This document shows, piece by piece, positions 45,850 to 57,012 of a DNA stretch of 64,000 nt (position 1 is its first letter; the number at the start of each line of letters is the position of its first letter). Origin of the DNA: Molanna angustata. Its lineage: Eukaryota > Arthropoda > Insecta > Trichoptera > Molannidae. A model generated the notes under the pieces. It was not told where the DNA came from. It made no database searches and saw only the letters and a list, made by a program, of their open reading frames with translations. The stretch lies in NCBI GenBank assembly GCA_963576475.1, contig OY754977.1, forward strand, positions 33,613,672-33,677,671, read 5' to 3'. The position numbers and the translations under genes were made by a program.

Positions 45850-45911
45850 CTAATAAATACAATAGAACTATAACCAAGTATTTTTATATTTTTTTATAAC
45901 ATATTAACGTA
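45835..45911. repeat. Right arm of inverted repeat
   Basis: Partner of 45634-45710. Its inner end coincides with the GAAA box of the hammerhead. Confidence 0.9.
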
Positions 45912-47099
45912 CAATGGAGTTCTATCAAGAATTGTCGATCGACAAACTAAACTTAGTTAAACATTTTTATGTATTTCTATCGGTTGAAGCAGGACTGAGT
46001 TTTATTTATTTATTCATAATATTTTAATAGTATTGTTCATTTGAATTCTCATTCATTAATACAATCCTAGGATTAGTTTGTACCAAGCACTTAATTACAC
46101 TTAATTGTAATTACATACCACAAACATATCCTTCAAATCTTTAGAAGGAAAAATATACACACAGTAAAGTGTGTGCATAACAGTAAAATATTATGTATGT
46201 ATGTATTTTTGATGGTAGGTATAATGAGGAGTAAAATGTTTGAATTATTTAGTTTTACGACCGAAGGTTCTTTACAGACGTTTTAGTAAATAAAATTAAA
46301 TAAATATAATTACAAATTGTGAAATCATAGTGATTTTTATTTTATACATAGTACCCAGTGGAGAATAAGAATATATTACAAACCAGTAACCGTTTTTAAT
46401 CAATAAAAGTAAGCATTTATTTAATTAAAAAATTCCTTATCAGTGTTTCCAGTCCAGGGCAGCAAGATACGTGTTAGCAATGAATAAAAATAATTTTACC
46501 GACTACCGGGAATGACAAATAAAATTGAATTTTATAGATTTCAGTTGTCAAATAAAATTTCCCTACTCCAACGAAGAACACGATCAGGTAGAAGAAATAA
46601 ACTTATTTTCGATATCAATTATTAAGATTTTGTTTCCATTTCTACGGAATCCTATTAAGGAAGTCTACCATGCAAACCAAATTCATTTTCTTAATGACTT
46701 AACATCAAATTGAGAACCAAGAATATTGAAGTTATTTTTATAGAGAGTGCCTGTGTGTGTATGTAAGGAACTGTGAGATCTATTATTATGATATTAGTGA
46801 GAATAATAATGTTTAACTTACAAAAATCAAATAATGTTCTAAATATAACACAGAGATTATCCCTAGCATATTGTAGAGCAAAAAAACACTAACAGCCGGT
46901 TTCGTAAAAATTGAAGGAGACTTAAAGTTCACTTTAATCTATAGTCCAGTGTCTTCGTACTTTAGTCACTTGTCTTCATTCAGAGAAGTTCATTTTTTGT
47001 CACCAGAGTGTGCTTCAATATGATATAATGTTAAAGTCAGTTGTAAGTTCTTGTTGAGGTCAATATTGTAAATTGAATGTGCATATTAGTCACTAATAT
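45912..47099. other. AT-rich DNA, no gene recognised
   Basis: A 62-codon frame at 46525-46713 shows no domain. No repeat match was noticed. Confidence 0.4.
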
Positions 47100-47515
47100 T
47101 AGTTAGAAATGAAATAATGATCGAATATTTTTTATTATTGCATATGCGCAAACATTGGATTTTTTTCCCTGTCGGGAGTCAAAGATAAAAAAAAAAAACA
47201 ATTCTCTCAATTGATGGCGTTACAACAAAAATAAATAAAAATAATAAGAATGTTGTTCATAATTTCACACATAGATGGCTGTAGTAAAAATTCCTTATTT
47301 TCAAACGAAAAGAATTTCAGTATTACAATATATAGAACTTTCAAAATTGAATTGATAGGGATCTCATTAAAAAGGCATAATTGGTGAACGTTGCGCAAGC
47401 GCATAAAGTGATCACGTAAACCAGCCGATGACAGGTCGTAAGCCCTGTAGGTGCCTTGATTTCCCGGTTTTCCTACAGTAAATATTCCATCTTCGTCTCT
47501 ATTGAGATAATTAAA
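47100..47515 (+). repeat. Unclassified dispersed repeat X, longest copy
   Basis: About 415 bp. It starts near TATTTTTTATTATTGCATAT and ends near GTCTCTATTGAGATAATT. Partial copies at 26858, 36455 and 38975 share blocks in the same order. No convincing terminal inverted repeat or A-rich tail, so the class is unknown. Confidence 0.65.
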
Positions 47516-47930
47516 AATCTGTTATGAAATAATGATATTTTTCAATCTTTACTTGAACGAGTCTGTTATATTTGATTTAGTATAAATAAGATAGATCAGT
47601 GGCAGAAATAAAAATACGGTGGATTAGCAATTTAGTGGATGGAACCAGGTTTATAACGTCTCCATTTGATTATCACGGCAGAGAAGAATGTTTTTAAACG
47701 AACACGGGTCAACAATAACACAGACTCAAGAACTGCAAAAGTGACCAGGGTAATGTTCCCCAGGAAGGCAGTAGTAAGAGATGTAAGGACAGTTGGTTGT
47801 CAAAGGAGGGAAGCTGACGCAGGACTTTAAGAGTCCAACAGGCCTAAAAAATAGGAAGAGGAAGAAGATTTTTTTGCTCTGCTTATAAAAGTAATTTTGT
47901 TCATTATTTGGTTATTTAATTAGTAGTTAT
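47516..47930. other. No gene; possible LINE tail
   Basis: The segment 47640-47870 is purine-rich and ends GGAAGAGGAAGAAG, like the GAA-type tails of RTE elements here. It is not assignable. Confidence 0.3.
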
Positions 47931-48342
47931 CTATTTAAAAAAATATATTTGCTCCTATTTAAAAAAATATATTTGCTCCTATTTAAAAAAATAATATATT
48001 TGCTCCTATTTAAAAAAATATATTTGCTCCTATTTAAAAAAATATATTTGCTCCTATTTAAAAAAATAATATATTTGCTCCTATTTAAAAAAATATATTT
48101 GCTCCTATTTAAAAAAATATATTTGCTCCTATTTAAAAAAATAATATATTTGCTCCTATTTAAAAAAATATATTTGCTTCTATTTAAAAAAATATATTTG
48201 CTCCTATTTAAAAAAATATATTTGCTCCTATTAAAAAAAATAATATATTTGCTCCTATTTAAAAAAATAATATATTTGCTCCTATTTAAAAAAATATTTT
48301 TGCTCCTATTTAAAAAAATATATTTGCTCCTATTTAAAAAGT
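47931..48342. repeat. 24/27-bp minisatellite, about 16 units
   Basis: Units TTTGCTCCTATTTAAAAAAA + TATA (24 bp) and a 27-bp form with TAATATA alternate, mostly as 27-24-24. Because both lengths are multiples of three a 139-codon frame stays open; it encodes only a repeated Leu/Phe/Lys/Ile motif and is not a gene. Confidence 0.95.
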
Positions 48343-48480
48343 TCTTTAAACGCCTAAATTATTTTTAAAAAGAGAAAGATTACTCATGTGAATATTTTTT
48401 TACTAAATTGATATTTTACTTTTCAACCTACTCAGGAAATTAAACTTCTGACCATAGAATTAGGTACATTCCGGTTCTTT

Positions 48481-48674
48481 TGACCGCCGTGGCACAGTTG
48501 GTAAGCCGTTTGGGTTCGATTCCCAGCAGAGGAGAAATTTATTTAAATTTATTTCTCACGCAAATATTGCTTCTCTGGGCTGGAAACACTGGTTAGTTGG
48601 AAGAAATTGCCATACGGCAATAAACTTGCCACTTGCGCAGGGTGAAAGGGAGTGTTCATGGTTATTATTATTAA
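48481..48674 (+). mobile_element. SINE family B
   Basis: tRNA-like head with A box (CCGTGGCACAGTTGG) and B box (GGGTTCGATTCCC), the body GCTTCTCTGGGCTGGAAACA, a LINE-like 3' part (GGAAGAAATTGCCATACGGC, then AATAAACTTGCC) and a (TTA)n tail. The LINE-like part suggests its mobilising partner shares that 3' end. Confidence 0.75.
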
Positions 48675-49301
48675 TGTCCTTATTAATATTTTTTTTTCAG
48701 CAAATTGCAAGCTCTCCCAAACGCTTAGTAGTGCGCTTCTTAAGAGTACAATGGATCCAAATTCAAATAGCTAGTGTCTCCTTGGTAGCCATCTTAAAAA
48801 ATCAGATTATTTTACAATTTGAAACGAAATAAAACGATTTATTTCCACTATTTTTCCATTTTTCATTATTAATACAAAATAAAATATTATAATGAACATA
48901 ATAGTAATTACTATCGTGTTCCTATTTGGAAAATTACTGCCACACTAGACGAGTCTGTCCTGAGGCAGGACTTAAATTTGATTTTACGTAACATTTAATA
49001 AATGTAAAAACATTGATATGAATCATCAAAAAATAAGACAGTAATATAAGCTATGAAATCTCAGTTATTTGAACCCACAACAGTGTAATGGAAGTGATGA
49101 ATGGCACCTAGATACCTTAAATATCTTAATGTGTAAATACGAAGATAGAACAGCAGAGAGTTTGTATTATGATAAGTAAGATGCACGGATGTAAATGAAT
49201 CAAAAATATTATGTCTATAGTGATGGAGTCTAATGGATTTTATTCAACATTAAAAACGTCTTTCGATAAACCCAACAAATCAAATGAAAATAATTAAATA
49301 A
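48675..49301. other. AT-rich DNA upstream of the LINE, nothing recognised
   Basis: A 68-codon frame begins inside the SINE and runs to 48832 without a domain. No LINE 5' untranslated region or promoter is identifiable before the truncated ORF1. Confidence 0.4.
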
Positions 49302-49739
49302 ATTTTTGGCATACCTGAAAATAAAAGTGAATCACCAGTTGACATTATGAAGAGCATCGCCAAATGTTTAAAAACTAATCTAAATGATGATGACATAATT
49401 TATGCCTCGAGGATACCTGCAAAAAATAATTTTCCAAAACCACTAATAGTTAAATTAAAAAACAACAACCTAAAGAACACGATCATATCATCCATTCGGA
49501 AAAACAAAGGCCTTCGAACAGGAGATATTGGACTGTCTGGCGAGCCTAGACAAATATATATCAATGATCACCTGACTCCAAGAAATAAATTACTATTAAG
49601 AAAAACACGAGAAGCCACTAAAGAAAAATCTTTTTTGTATGTCTGGACACGAAATTGTCGGATATGGGTTCGAAAAAACAACACTTCTCCTGCGCTGCTC
49701 ATACAAACCGAAGAGGACATCACCAAGAAAATTATATGA
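49302..49739 (+). pseudogene. LINE ORF1 C-terminal part (FP-like RNA-binding domain)
   Basis: The frame opens directly after a TAA with FGIPENKSESPVDIM and runs 145 codons to its stop. It contains KPLIVKLKNNN, IRKNKGLRTGDIG, IYINDHLTPRNKLLLRKTRE and FLYVWTRNCRIWVRKN, the order seen in ORF1 proteins of CR1/Jockey LINEs that carry the domain also found in baculovirus FP proteins. It likely binds LINE RNA. The N-terminal half (coiled coil or zinc fingers) is missing, so the copy is 5'-truncated. An internal ATG at 49347 is probably not the native start. Confidence 0.7.
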
Positions 49740-49962
49740 CTTTCCACAACCTCATCCCTCCCAACCCCTATTCACACCAAATCCTATCCTCCCAATTCAC
49801 CAAACACCCAAAAAATATCTTTATTATCTTCATCATAATACTCTTAACTTATACTCACGTTACTGATTTTACTGATATATACGTAGATACCTACCTCTCA
49901 AAACTTTCATACATACTGCTAAATTATTTCACCAAGTCATATTTCACTGTTAAGAACATAAA

Positions 49963-52833
49963 ATGATTTCGATACTTTACCAAAACTGTAGAGGCTTGCG
50001 TACTAAATGTAACACTTTTTACCAAAATATTCTGCTTAATGACATATACAATATAATTGGCATAACCGAAACATGGCTACCTGATTCCATTTCAGATAGT
50101 GAACTTTTACCTGTCAACAAGTATGACGTTTTTCGCAAAAATAGATCATACAATCTTTCCAACAAAACTATGGGTGGTGGCGTGATGCTTATACTGGAAA
50201 AAGACTTCCATGCATGTGCACATGAACACAATTATGATATAGAATGCATCTGGGTCTCCATACCTAAATCTACTCTTGCCTACAATGTATCTTTACATGT
50301 TGTCTGTGTATATTTACCTAGAGGAAAAAACTACTCATCGGCGGTGAGTAACTTTTTTGATTTATTGAAACACATAAATGAAATGTACCCTGAAGATAAA
50401 ATTTTAATCTTGGGTGATTTTAATATGCCAAATATTCAGTGGGCATCTAACCATTACTCTAACACTTTAACACCACATATTACAAATACTGATCCCAACG
50501 TTTTAATTCTGATTGATACTATGTCATACCTGAATCTAAACCAATATAATTACATACTTAATTCGAATCAACGTATTCTGGATCTAGTACTATGTAACAT
50601 AGAATGTAAAATTTCTCGTTGTGACTCCCCACTCGTAGAAGAGGATTTACATCACCCCACTCTTCATATTGACATACCAACTCAGCAAATGATAATGCTA
50701 CCAGCTGGCATCAGAGAAATAATTCTTTACAAAAAAGCTAATTATGATATAATTAATATGCATCTCTCGGAAGTTAATTGGAATCACCTCGAACGTCATG
50801 ACGATATTAACATTGCAGTCGACGAATTCTATTATAAATTACGCACTATTATAAGACAACATATCCCTCGTAAATTAATAAACCTTTCAAATTACCCCAC
50901 ATGGTACAGCCCTGCACTAATCAAAGTTATCAAAGAAAAACATAAGTATCACAACAAATGGAAACGTTTCCACAACCCATGCGACTATTCGTCATTTTCT
51001 CTACTTCGAACCCGTCAAAAATCACTTCAACGTCACTGCTTTACCAAGTATATACAAGTAATCGAAAATAATATTCAAATCAACCCGAAAAACTTTTTCA
51101 CATATATTAAAAATAAAACAAAATCGCACAATATTCCACAAACTATGTATTATCGTAATATCACATGCCATGGCAATGAGGAAATCTGTTCACTTTTCTC
51201 CGATTACTTTAAATCTGTTTTCATAGACTCATCAAAAACTCACAGCAATCTCCACTCACATAATAATCTTTCTACTCAGTTGTTTTCTAATAACATTGGA
51301 CATATTCGAATCACTCAGTCTGAAGCAAATAAATACTTGAAACAAATTGATAAAAACAAAGGATCCGGAAGTGACGAGATTAGTCCATACTTTGTATTTC
51401 AATGTGCTGACCAATTAAGTATACCAATTTCAATTATTTTTAATAAATCAATGAAGGATGGCAAATTTCCAACAATATTCAAAGAAGCCCTTATAACACC
51501 CATTCATAAATCAAAATCAAAAAATGACATCGAAAATTATCGCCCCATATCTATATTATCTGTATTTAGTAAAATATTTGAAAAAATTGTACTTGATCAA
51601 ATCTACCCAACGATTTCTCCATACATTAGTAATCACCATCATGGATTTTTAAAAAAACGCTCAGTTCTTTCAAATCTACTTGACTTCACGGAATATGTCT
51701 CACAAAAAATGAACAACCACTTACAAGTCGATACTATTTATACAGATTTTTCAAAGGCGTTTGATCGGGTCGACCACAATATACTCATTCATAAGCTCTA
51801 TAGTGTAGGCTTTCACGGTGACCTTCTCCGATGGTTTGACTCATACATAAGAAACAGGCAACAGGCGGTGGTTTTAGGGAGCTGTAAATCTAATTTCACT
51901 TATATTCCGTCGGGTGTACCCCAGGGTTCACATCTAGGACCTATTCTTTTCAATATTTATATATATGATATTCAATTTTGCTTCCAATCCTCATATTTTT
52001 CAGGGTTCGCTGACGACTTGAAAATTTACAGAACTATTAACAACATAAACGACTGTTTCGATTTGCAAAATGATATCAATAGGCTAAGTACATTTTGTTG
52101 TGATAATAAACTTGACATCAACGTGTCCAAGTGCGCCCTTTTAACTTTTTCCCGCAAGAAAACGCTAATATCATATGATTATTAAATTAATGGTTCTGCA
52201 TTAAAAAAAGTCGACAGCATAAGGGATTTAGGAGTAACATTGGATTCTAAATTGATGTACGATAAACATATTGAATCAATAACCTCCAAAGCCTACCGAA
52301 TGCTGGGTTTTATCATCCGCACCGGAAAACAATTCAACAACATGTACACTTTAATAACACTTTATCTTTCATATATTCGCCCTCATCTAGAATTTTGTAC
52401 ACCAATTTGGAACCCGCACTATAAAATCCACAGCAACCGTATTGAAAACATCCAGAAAACTTTTTTTAAATATTTAGAGAGACGACTATTCATAGAACAT
52501 AATAATTATAAATTATTTACAGAATTCTTCAAATTAAATACATTGCAAGACAGAAGGACCTTATTCGATCAACTGTTACTGTATAAAATATGCAACAACC
52601 TTATTGACTCCCCCGATTTACTAAGCACTATATCACTCCATGTACCAAACAGGCACACCCGTTCGAAAAATTTATTTCATCTACCTATTTGCCATACTAA
52701 TTACAGATATCACTCGACTATTTACAGAATTCAACGTGACAATAATCTAAAATTTAAACACACTGACATTTTCCATGACTCCATAGAAACTTACCGTAAA
52801 CAAATAAAGATATTTTTCAACCCAGTTCCCTAA
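49963..52833 (+). pseudogene. LINE ORF2: AP endonuclease plus reverse transcriptase, one nonsense codon
   Basis: 956 codons in one frame, interrupted only by TAA at 52183-52185 (codon 741). The endonuclease is at residues 1-230: LYQNCRGLRTK, GITETWLP (catalytic Glu), ILGDFNMPNIQW, LDLVL, and EEDLHHPTL where SDH is usual. The reverse transcriptase is at about 440-740: NKGSGSDEIS, IENYRPISIL, motif A TDFSKAFDRVDH, motif B GVPQGSHLGPILFN, motif C FADDLKIY. After the stop come DLGVTLDSKLMYDKHI, LGFIIRTGKQF, RPHLEFCTPIW and PNRHTRSK. In intact elements this protein nicks target DNA and copies LINE RNA onto it. The stop separates the polymerase core from the C-terminal domain; the flanks are otherwise undamaged, suggesting recent inactivation or a sequencing error. 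Confidence 0.88.
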
Positions 52834-53115
52834 TTCCTTCAAACAAGCTCTATCCTTCACTCCAATAATCCCTCCTTTTCCCCATTTTATTTTCATTATG
52901 TATTGTATTTTTTTTATTATCAATTGTTTTTTTTTCTTCTCTTATAATTGTTATTCTTTTACCTGCTGCTCAGCATACTAGTTTATTTGTAATTCATTAA
53001 TTTAAATAGAAGAAAACAATATTGGCTTGTAATAATTTTAAAAGCACCAAATGTAACGAAACAATTAACAAAGCTGTAGTTTTCTGAAATAAAATAAATA
53101 AATAAATAAATAAAG
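52834..53115 (+). mobile_element. 3' untranslated region and tail of the LINE
   Basis: T-rich after the ORF2 stop, ending TTTTCTGAAATAAAATAAAT and further AAAT units. It lacks the GGCAATAAGTCC motif of the other LINE tails here. Confidence 0.7.
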
Positions 53116-53543
53116 AAGGACATTTTCCGGATCTACTTAGCAACGTGTCATGCACACATTTTCCGCATTGGAATACAACGCTCTTATTGTGAAAATGCTG
53201 TTTCAATATTTAACCAGTCGAGTATTTACCGATAAAATTATTATAAAACCGTTTTTCTTTGCTTTGAAATAGAATGAGCGTTTGAAGGACTATTATATTA
53301 TGATTTCAATTTGAATAAGCATCTCCATAGATGCGGAGGCTGCATTACTTGAAGAAACACAATTTACCTCTTGTCACTTGTTTTATTTACTTGAATAAGC
53401 AAATAAACATTAAGGAAAATCTATTTTTACCGTATTGAACACCGTTGGCTTTTTCTATCAGCAGTTTTTATCAACCAACCAGAATTAATACGGTACGTAG
53501 ACAAGTGAAGTGTTTATTGTGAATTATATCAGAGACGCGGTAA
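53116..53543. other. No gene recognised
   Basis: AT-rich interval between the LINE tail and the Helitron 5' terminus. It includes CAACCAACCAGAATTAATAC near 53474, a trace of the LINE 3' segment seen at 40424. Confidence 0.4.
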
Positions 53544-53560
53544 TCCAACAGTTGGTTTGT

Positions 53561-53649
53561 TCAAGAGAATTCGTGAACAAATCAACAGTTCAAGAGAATT
53601 CGTGAACAAATCAACAGTGCAAGAGAATTCGTGAACAAATCAACAGTTG
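53561..53649 (+). repeat. Triplicated 28-30-bp unit at the Helitron 5' end
   Basis: TCAAGAGAATTCGTGAACAA followed by ATCAACAG is repeated three times. The unit is derived from the element's own 5' subterminal region. Confidence 0.85.
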
Positions 53650-53744
53650 CCAAGATACGCGAGATTTGTATGCCAGGTCTATATTTTTCACGACTTTTTC
53701 AAATTTGAAGTCAGAAATCACCAACGTAGAGGCTCACAGCATAT

Positions 53745-53891
53745 ATTTATTTATTTATATAATCCTTGTACAGGTGTACAAAGGCGGGTTTATTGCCATA
53801 AGGCAATTTCTTCCAACCAACCCGAGCAACGTGAAGTCTCCGAAGTTAAATTGGTACAATACCTACTTATTTAGTGAGAAATAAATTGATA
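53745..53891 (-). mobile_element. LINE or SINE 3' end nested in the Helitron
   Basis: Interrupts the Helitron's GCATAT/ATGTTC sequence. Nearly the same as 8365-8520, including GGCAATTTCTTCCAACCAAC, with the A-rich tail on the left. Confidence 0.75.
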
Positions 53892-54466
53892 ATGTTCTAT
53901 ACATGGATTTATTCAGAATACGGAGTAGAACATTTAGTGTGTCTGTGTGTTTGTCTGTCTGTGTGTGTCTTTGTATGTGTGTGCGTGTCTGTGTGTTCCC
54001 CGCCCCTTATAACTTCTGATCCGCACAGAGCCTAAAATATAGAAAATTATAGACCTACAAAACTTTTATACTCAGAATTTTGAATTTTTGTTTCAATCAG
54101 GGGTTATCAATTTTTGAATTTTTACTTTATTTATCCATATATCTCAAAAACCATAAAAGCTAGATCGCTGAAAATTGGTATAAATATAGACGAATACAAG
54201 ATCTCAAATTTACACTTTTAAAAAAATTCCCGAATATTTTTTATTAAGAAAAATATTTTTTTATATGATATTTGTGTTTAACAGCCTATATTTCCAAAGT
54301 TTTTAAAAATATCTAAAAAAACCGAAACACTCCAACTAGATAGTTTATTTTCTATAAAAAATATGATCATTGTAGTCGTACATATCAAATTTTTTTAACA
54401 ATTTGTATAAAAATTGAATTTAGTTACGACATCGTTTCATAAAATTCACTTCACAATATCTACGGG

Positions 54467-55195
54467 CGGTCTAGGACACTTGGCTGCGGCCACTTGGGTG
54501 CGGGACACTTGGCTGCGGGACAATTGGCTGCGGCGGACACTTGGCTGCGGGACACTTGGGTGCGAGCCCATTTGGTTGCGAATTCAAAAATTTTTTTTTC
54601 TGCTTAGGAATGAATTGTTTCATACAAATTTTTGTAATGCTCTTTATATATCATGTAGTTGATATACAAAGTATACACAAACATTTGAAATATAAAGAGA
54701 TATACTTGAGTAATATATGTATTTAAGTTTAAAAGTATAAAGTAAAAAAAAGGTTATTTAATGAAAATATTTTTCATCCTATAAATATGAGAATTTTTAT
54801 ACCCATGCCTACATGAAAAGTGAATTAGTATTTTTTTTTCGAAATCTGTTGTGATAGCAAAAATGTATAAAAAATTCTCATATTTAAACTCCTAGTATGA
54901 AAAATAATTTCACTTAATAAACTTGTTTTTATTTTATACTTTTAAACTTAAATACATATATCTCTTTATATTTTAAATGTCTGTGTATACTTGTATATCA
55001 ACTATATGATGTATATAAAGAGCATTACAAAAATCAGTACGAAACACTTCATTCCTAAGCAGAAAAAAATATTTTTGAATTCGCGACCAAGTGGGCTCGC
55101 AGCCGAATGTCCGTCGCGCTCAAGTGTCCCGCAGCCAAGTGTCTCGCACCCAAGTGTCCCGCACCCAAGTGGCCGCAGTCAAGTGTCCCATTCCG
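54467..55195. mobile_element. 729-bp foldback element with 9-bp target duplication
   Basis: Two inverted arms (54467-54802 and 54867-55195) around a loop of about 64 bp. The ends are CGGTCTAGGACACTTG and CAAGTGTCCCATTCCG. The outer 110 bp of each arm consist of short repeats of GGACACTTGGCTGCG/ACTTGGGTGCG type. ATCTACGGG lies on both sides (54458-54466 and 55196-55204). Long arms with a 9-bp duplication fit Mutator-like or classical foldback elements. No transposase. A solo arm lies at 37165. Confidence 0.85.
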
Positions 55196-55574
55196 ATCTA
55201 CGGGTACTCAATATTTTGATACTTAATATCCGAACATATACAATACACACATACCACCGTGCTGTTTTCATATTCTGGGTAGTAAAAAAAGACTGACCTC
55301 CATACTATTATATACTGACATACATACCTACATGTTTTATATAGAATACAAAATATCTTAAAATATTTATTAATTTGTGTTTAAGTGTTTATAGTTTGGT
55401 ACGTATTCTTCAATTATACATACTATCGCTATCGACAGTTGGATCTCATATTTTACATGCAACTAGTAATAGGAATTAATCTTATACAGTATCTAAGAGT
55501 CAATAACTGCAAGTCATTTTGTATAGGCCAGACTTATGTTATAGTATTCCATACCAGGTAACATCGATCATATT

Positions 55575-55761
55575 ATCATATCCCGTTACGCAGTACTAGA
55601 TCGAATGAATTATTTGCTATTCCTATGTGTAAGACTAATTATGCGCAGAACTCTTTTGTCAGACGCAGTTGTAAATTGTATAATTATGTCTTTAAGTCTG
55701 ATATAGATATTCTAAATAACGATTTTGCAGTTTTTAAAAGAAAACTTTTTAATATTGTGTG
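55575..55761 (+). pseudogene. LINE reverse-transcriptase C-terminus relic
   Basis: The plus frame reads HIPLRSTRSNELFAIPMC, NYAQNSFVRRSCKLYNYVF and NDFAVFKRKLFNIV, then stop: a TRS ... SF-x-R ... FKRKL ending typical of CR1/Jockey-like ORF2. About 62 codons remain. Confidence 0.7.
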
Positions 55762-56051
55762 AAAAGAATACTTTTTAACTTATATGTGGGTACGTGTTAA
55801 CTGTTTTCATTTTTTTTCATTTCTTGACTGGTTAATTGGTTAATTATTTTATCATTTTTATTTTTTATTATTTTATGTTTTATTTCAATCTTGTTTATTC
55901 TTCCTCTTGCTATAACTAATGTTTTTTCCTTCATAAAGTATCTTATTATAAACCATTTATGGAAACTTTGCTGGTTTATTTGATAATCATTTTGTATCAT
56001 TACAATTTATTTATAAAACTGTATGTTTCCTTGATAAATAAATAAAAAAAA
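55762..56051 (+). mobile_element. 3' untranslated region of the LINE at 55575
   Basis: AT-rich and ends TTGATAAATAAATAAAAAAA, a tail of the usual type. Confidence 0.55.
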
Positions 56052-56709
56052 AATATCGTTGTTTACTGCTATGGTATCATTTTACAGAAATAAAAATCAG
56101 CCTTTATTATACATAAATTTGGCAGTCACGGGCTCTTAGTCTAGTCTTAATTATATTTCGATTTTAAACTGTTCTAACTACAATGTACATGATAAATGAT
56201 GTTAAAATATTAATGTAATAGTTAATAAACATCGTACCAGCAACTAAGGTGTAATCATAGAGTTTCATATTATACTTTATTTAACAACTTATCTGAACTT
56301 TGCCTCCAATCTTGTTATACTCTTGTCTTCGTTATAAGTCTTCTACTAACTATCTTTACCGCACATCACTACTTCTCTATTTAACTAACCATTATATCAT
56401 AATTCATCGTGCTTTACTTCATATAACGTATAACTATTTTAATTACCATTGTTTATTTTTTTTTGACCGATAATTCTCGATAGAACTCCACTTTAATACA
56501 GATCATAATAATTGGATATGGGTAAAACAAATAATAAAAAAAACATTAATACTCGTACTTAGTTCTACTTATTTATTCCTATTATTAGGTTTACCGTTTT
56601 TTGATGTCTCGTAAGGGCCTTTTGAAGCAGTTAAAAATTTATAATATGCAAACGATTGCTTAATCAATAGTTTAAAAATACCTATATTTGATTCGTTAAG
56701 TTGGTATAT
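56052..56709. other. AT-rich DNA, no gene recognised
   Basis: No supported open frame or repeat. Confidence 0.4.
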
Positions 56710-56995
56710 TCCAACTGTCGATTCGTTCAAGTGGACTTTTTTCATGCTAAAAACACCAACTTAGAGGCTTCGCAGCATATATGTTCCCCATACATGGATT
56801 TACTCAGAATTCGGAGTAGAACATTTTATGTGAGTTTTGTGTGTCTGTGTGTGTGTATGTGTGTCTGTCCCCCCACCCCTTATAACTTATGATCCGCTGG
56901 ATTCCCAAAGTCTAAAATTTCAGAATATATAGACAATTTTAGGTTAACAAAACTTTTATACTCAGTATTTAGAATTTTTGTCGTATTTAGTACCT
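56710..56995 (+). mobile_element. Helitron 5' fragment, plus orientation
   Basis: Starts TCCAACTGTCGATTCGTTCA and includes the block CTTCGCAGCATATATGTTCC, a CA/TG microsatellite and C-run remnant, and part of the core. It breaks off about 20 bp before the 114-bp satellite; no 3' end was found. Confidence 0.75.
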
Positions 56996-57012
56996 ACTCA
57001 GTATTTAGTTTT

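Larger units (their letters stand above)
45415..45911. mobile_element. Penelope-like element relic with hammerhead motifs and inverted repeat
   Basis: The left 150 bp match 7015-7172, including TTTTTTCGTTAACA, TTTTAATCCACAA and GCCTAAGCGCTTTC. The right part is a 77-bp near-perfect inverted repeat (45634-45710 and 45835-45911) around 124 bp. There is no coding domain. It consists of the terminal (pseudo-LTR) regions of one or two Penelope-like copies. Confidence 0.6.
49302..53115 (+). mobile_element. CR1/Jockey-group LINE, nearly complete 3' four-fifths
   Basis: Contains a truncated ORF1 (49302-49739), a 223-bp gap, ORF2 (49963-52833, one stop) and a 3' untranslated region ending in an (AAAT)n tail at 53088-53115. 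It is the best preserved autonomous-type element here. The clade (Daphne-like, Kiri-like or other) cannot be fixed by eye. Confidence 0.85.
53544..55466 (+). mobile_element. Helitron copy in plus orientation with nested insertions
   Basis: Host A precedes TCCAACAGTTGG at 53544, and the 3' end reads ATCGACAGTTGGATCTCATA, then ACATGCAACTAG followed by host T at 55467. The core order is conserved. Three additions distinguish it: a 28-30-bp repeat expanded three times next to the 5' end (53561-53649), a minus-strand LINE tail (53745-53891), and the foldback element (54467-55195). It supports the A/T target and CTAG terminus from the opposite orientation. The hairpin here (CATATTTTACATG) is imperfect. 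Confidence 0.85.

Noticed and set aside
47949..48368. 139-codon Leu/Phe/Lys repeat protein
   Set aside because: Pure translation of a 24/27-bp minisatellite.
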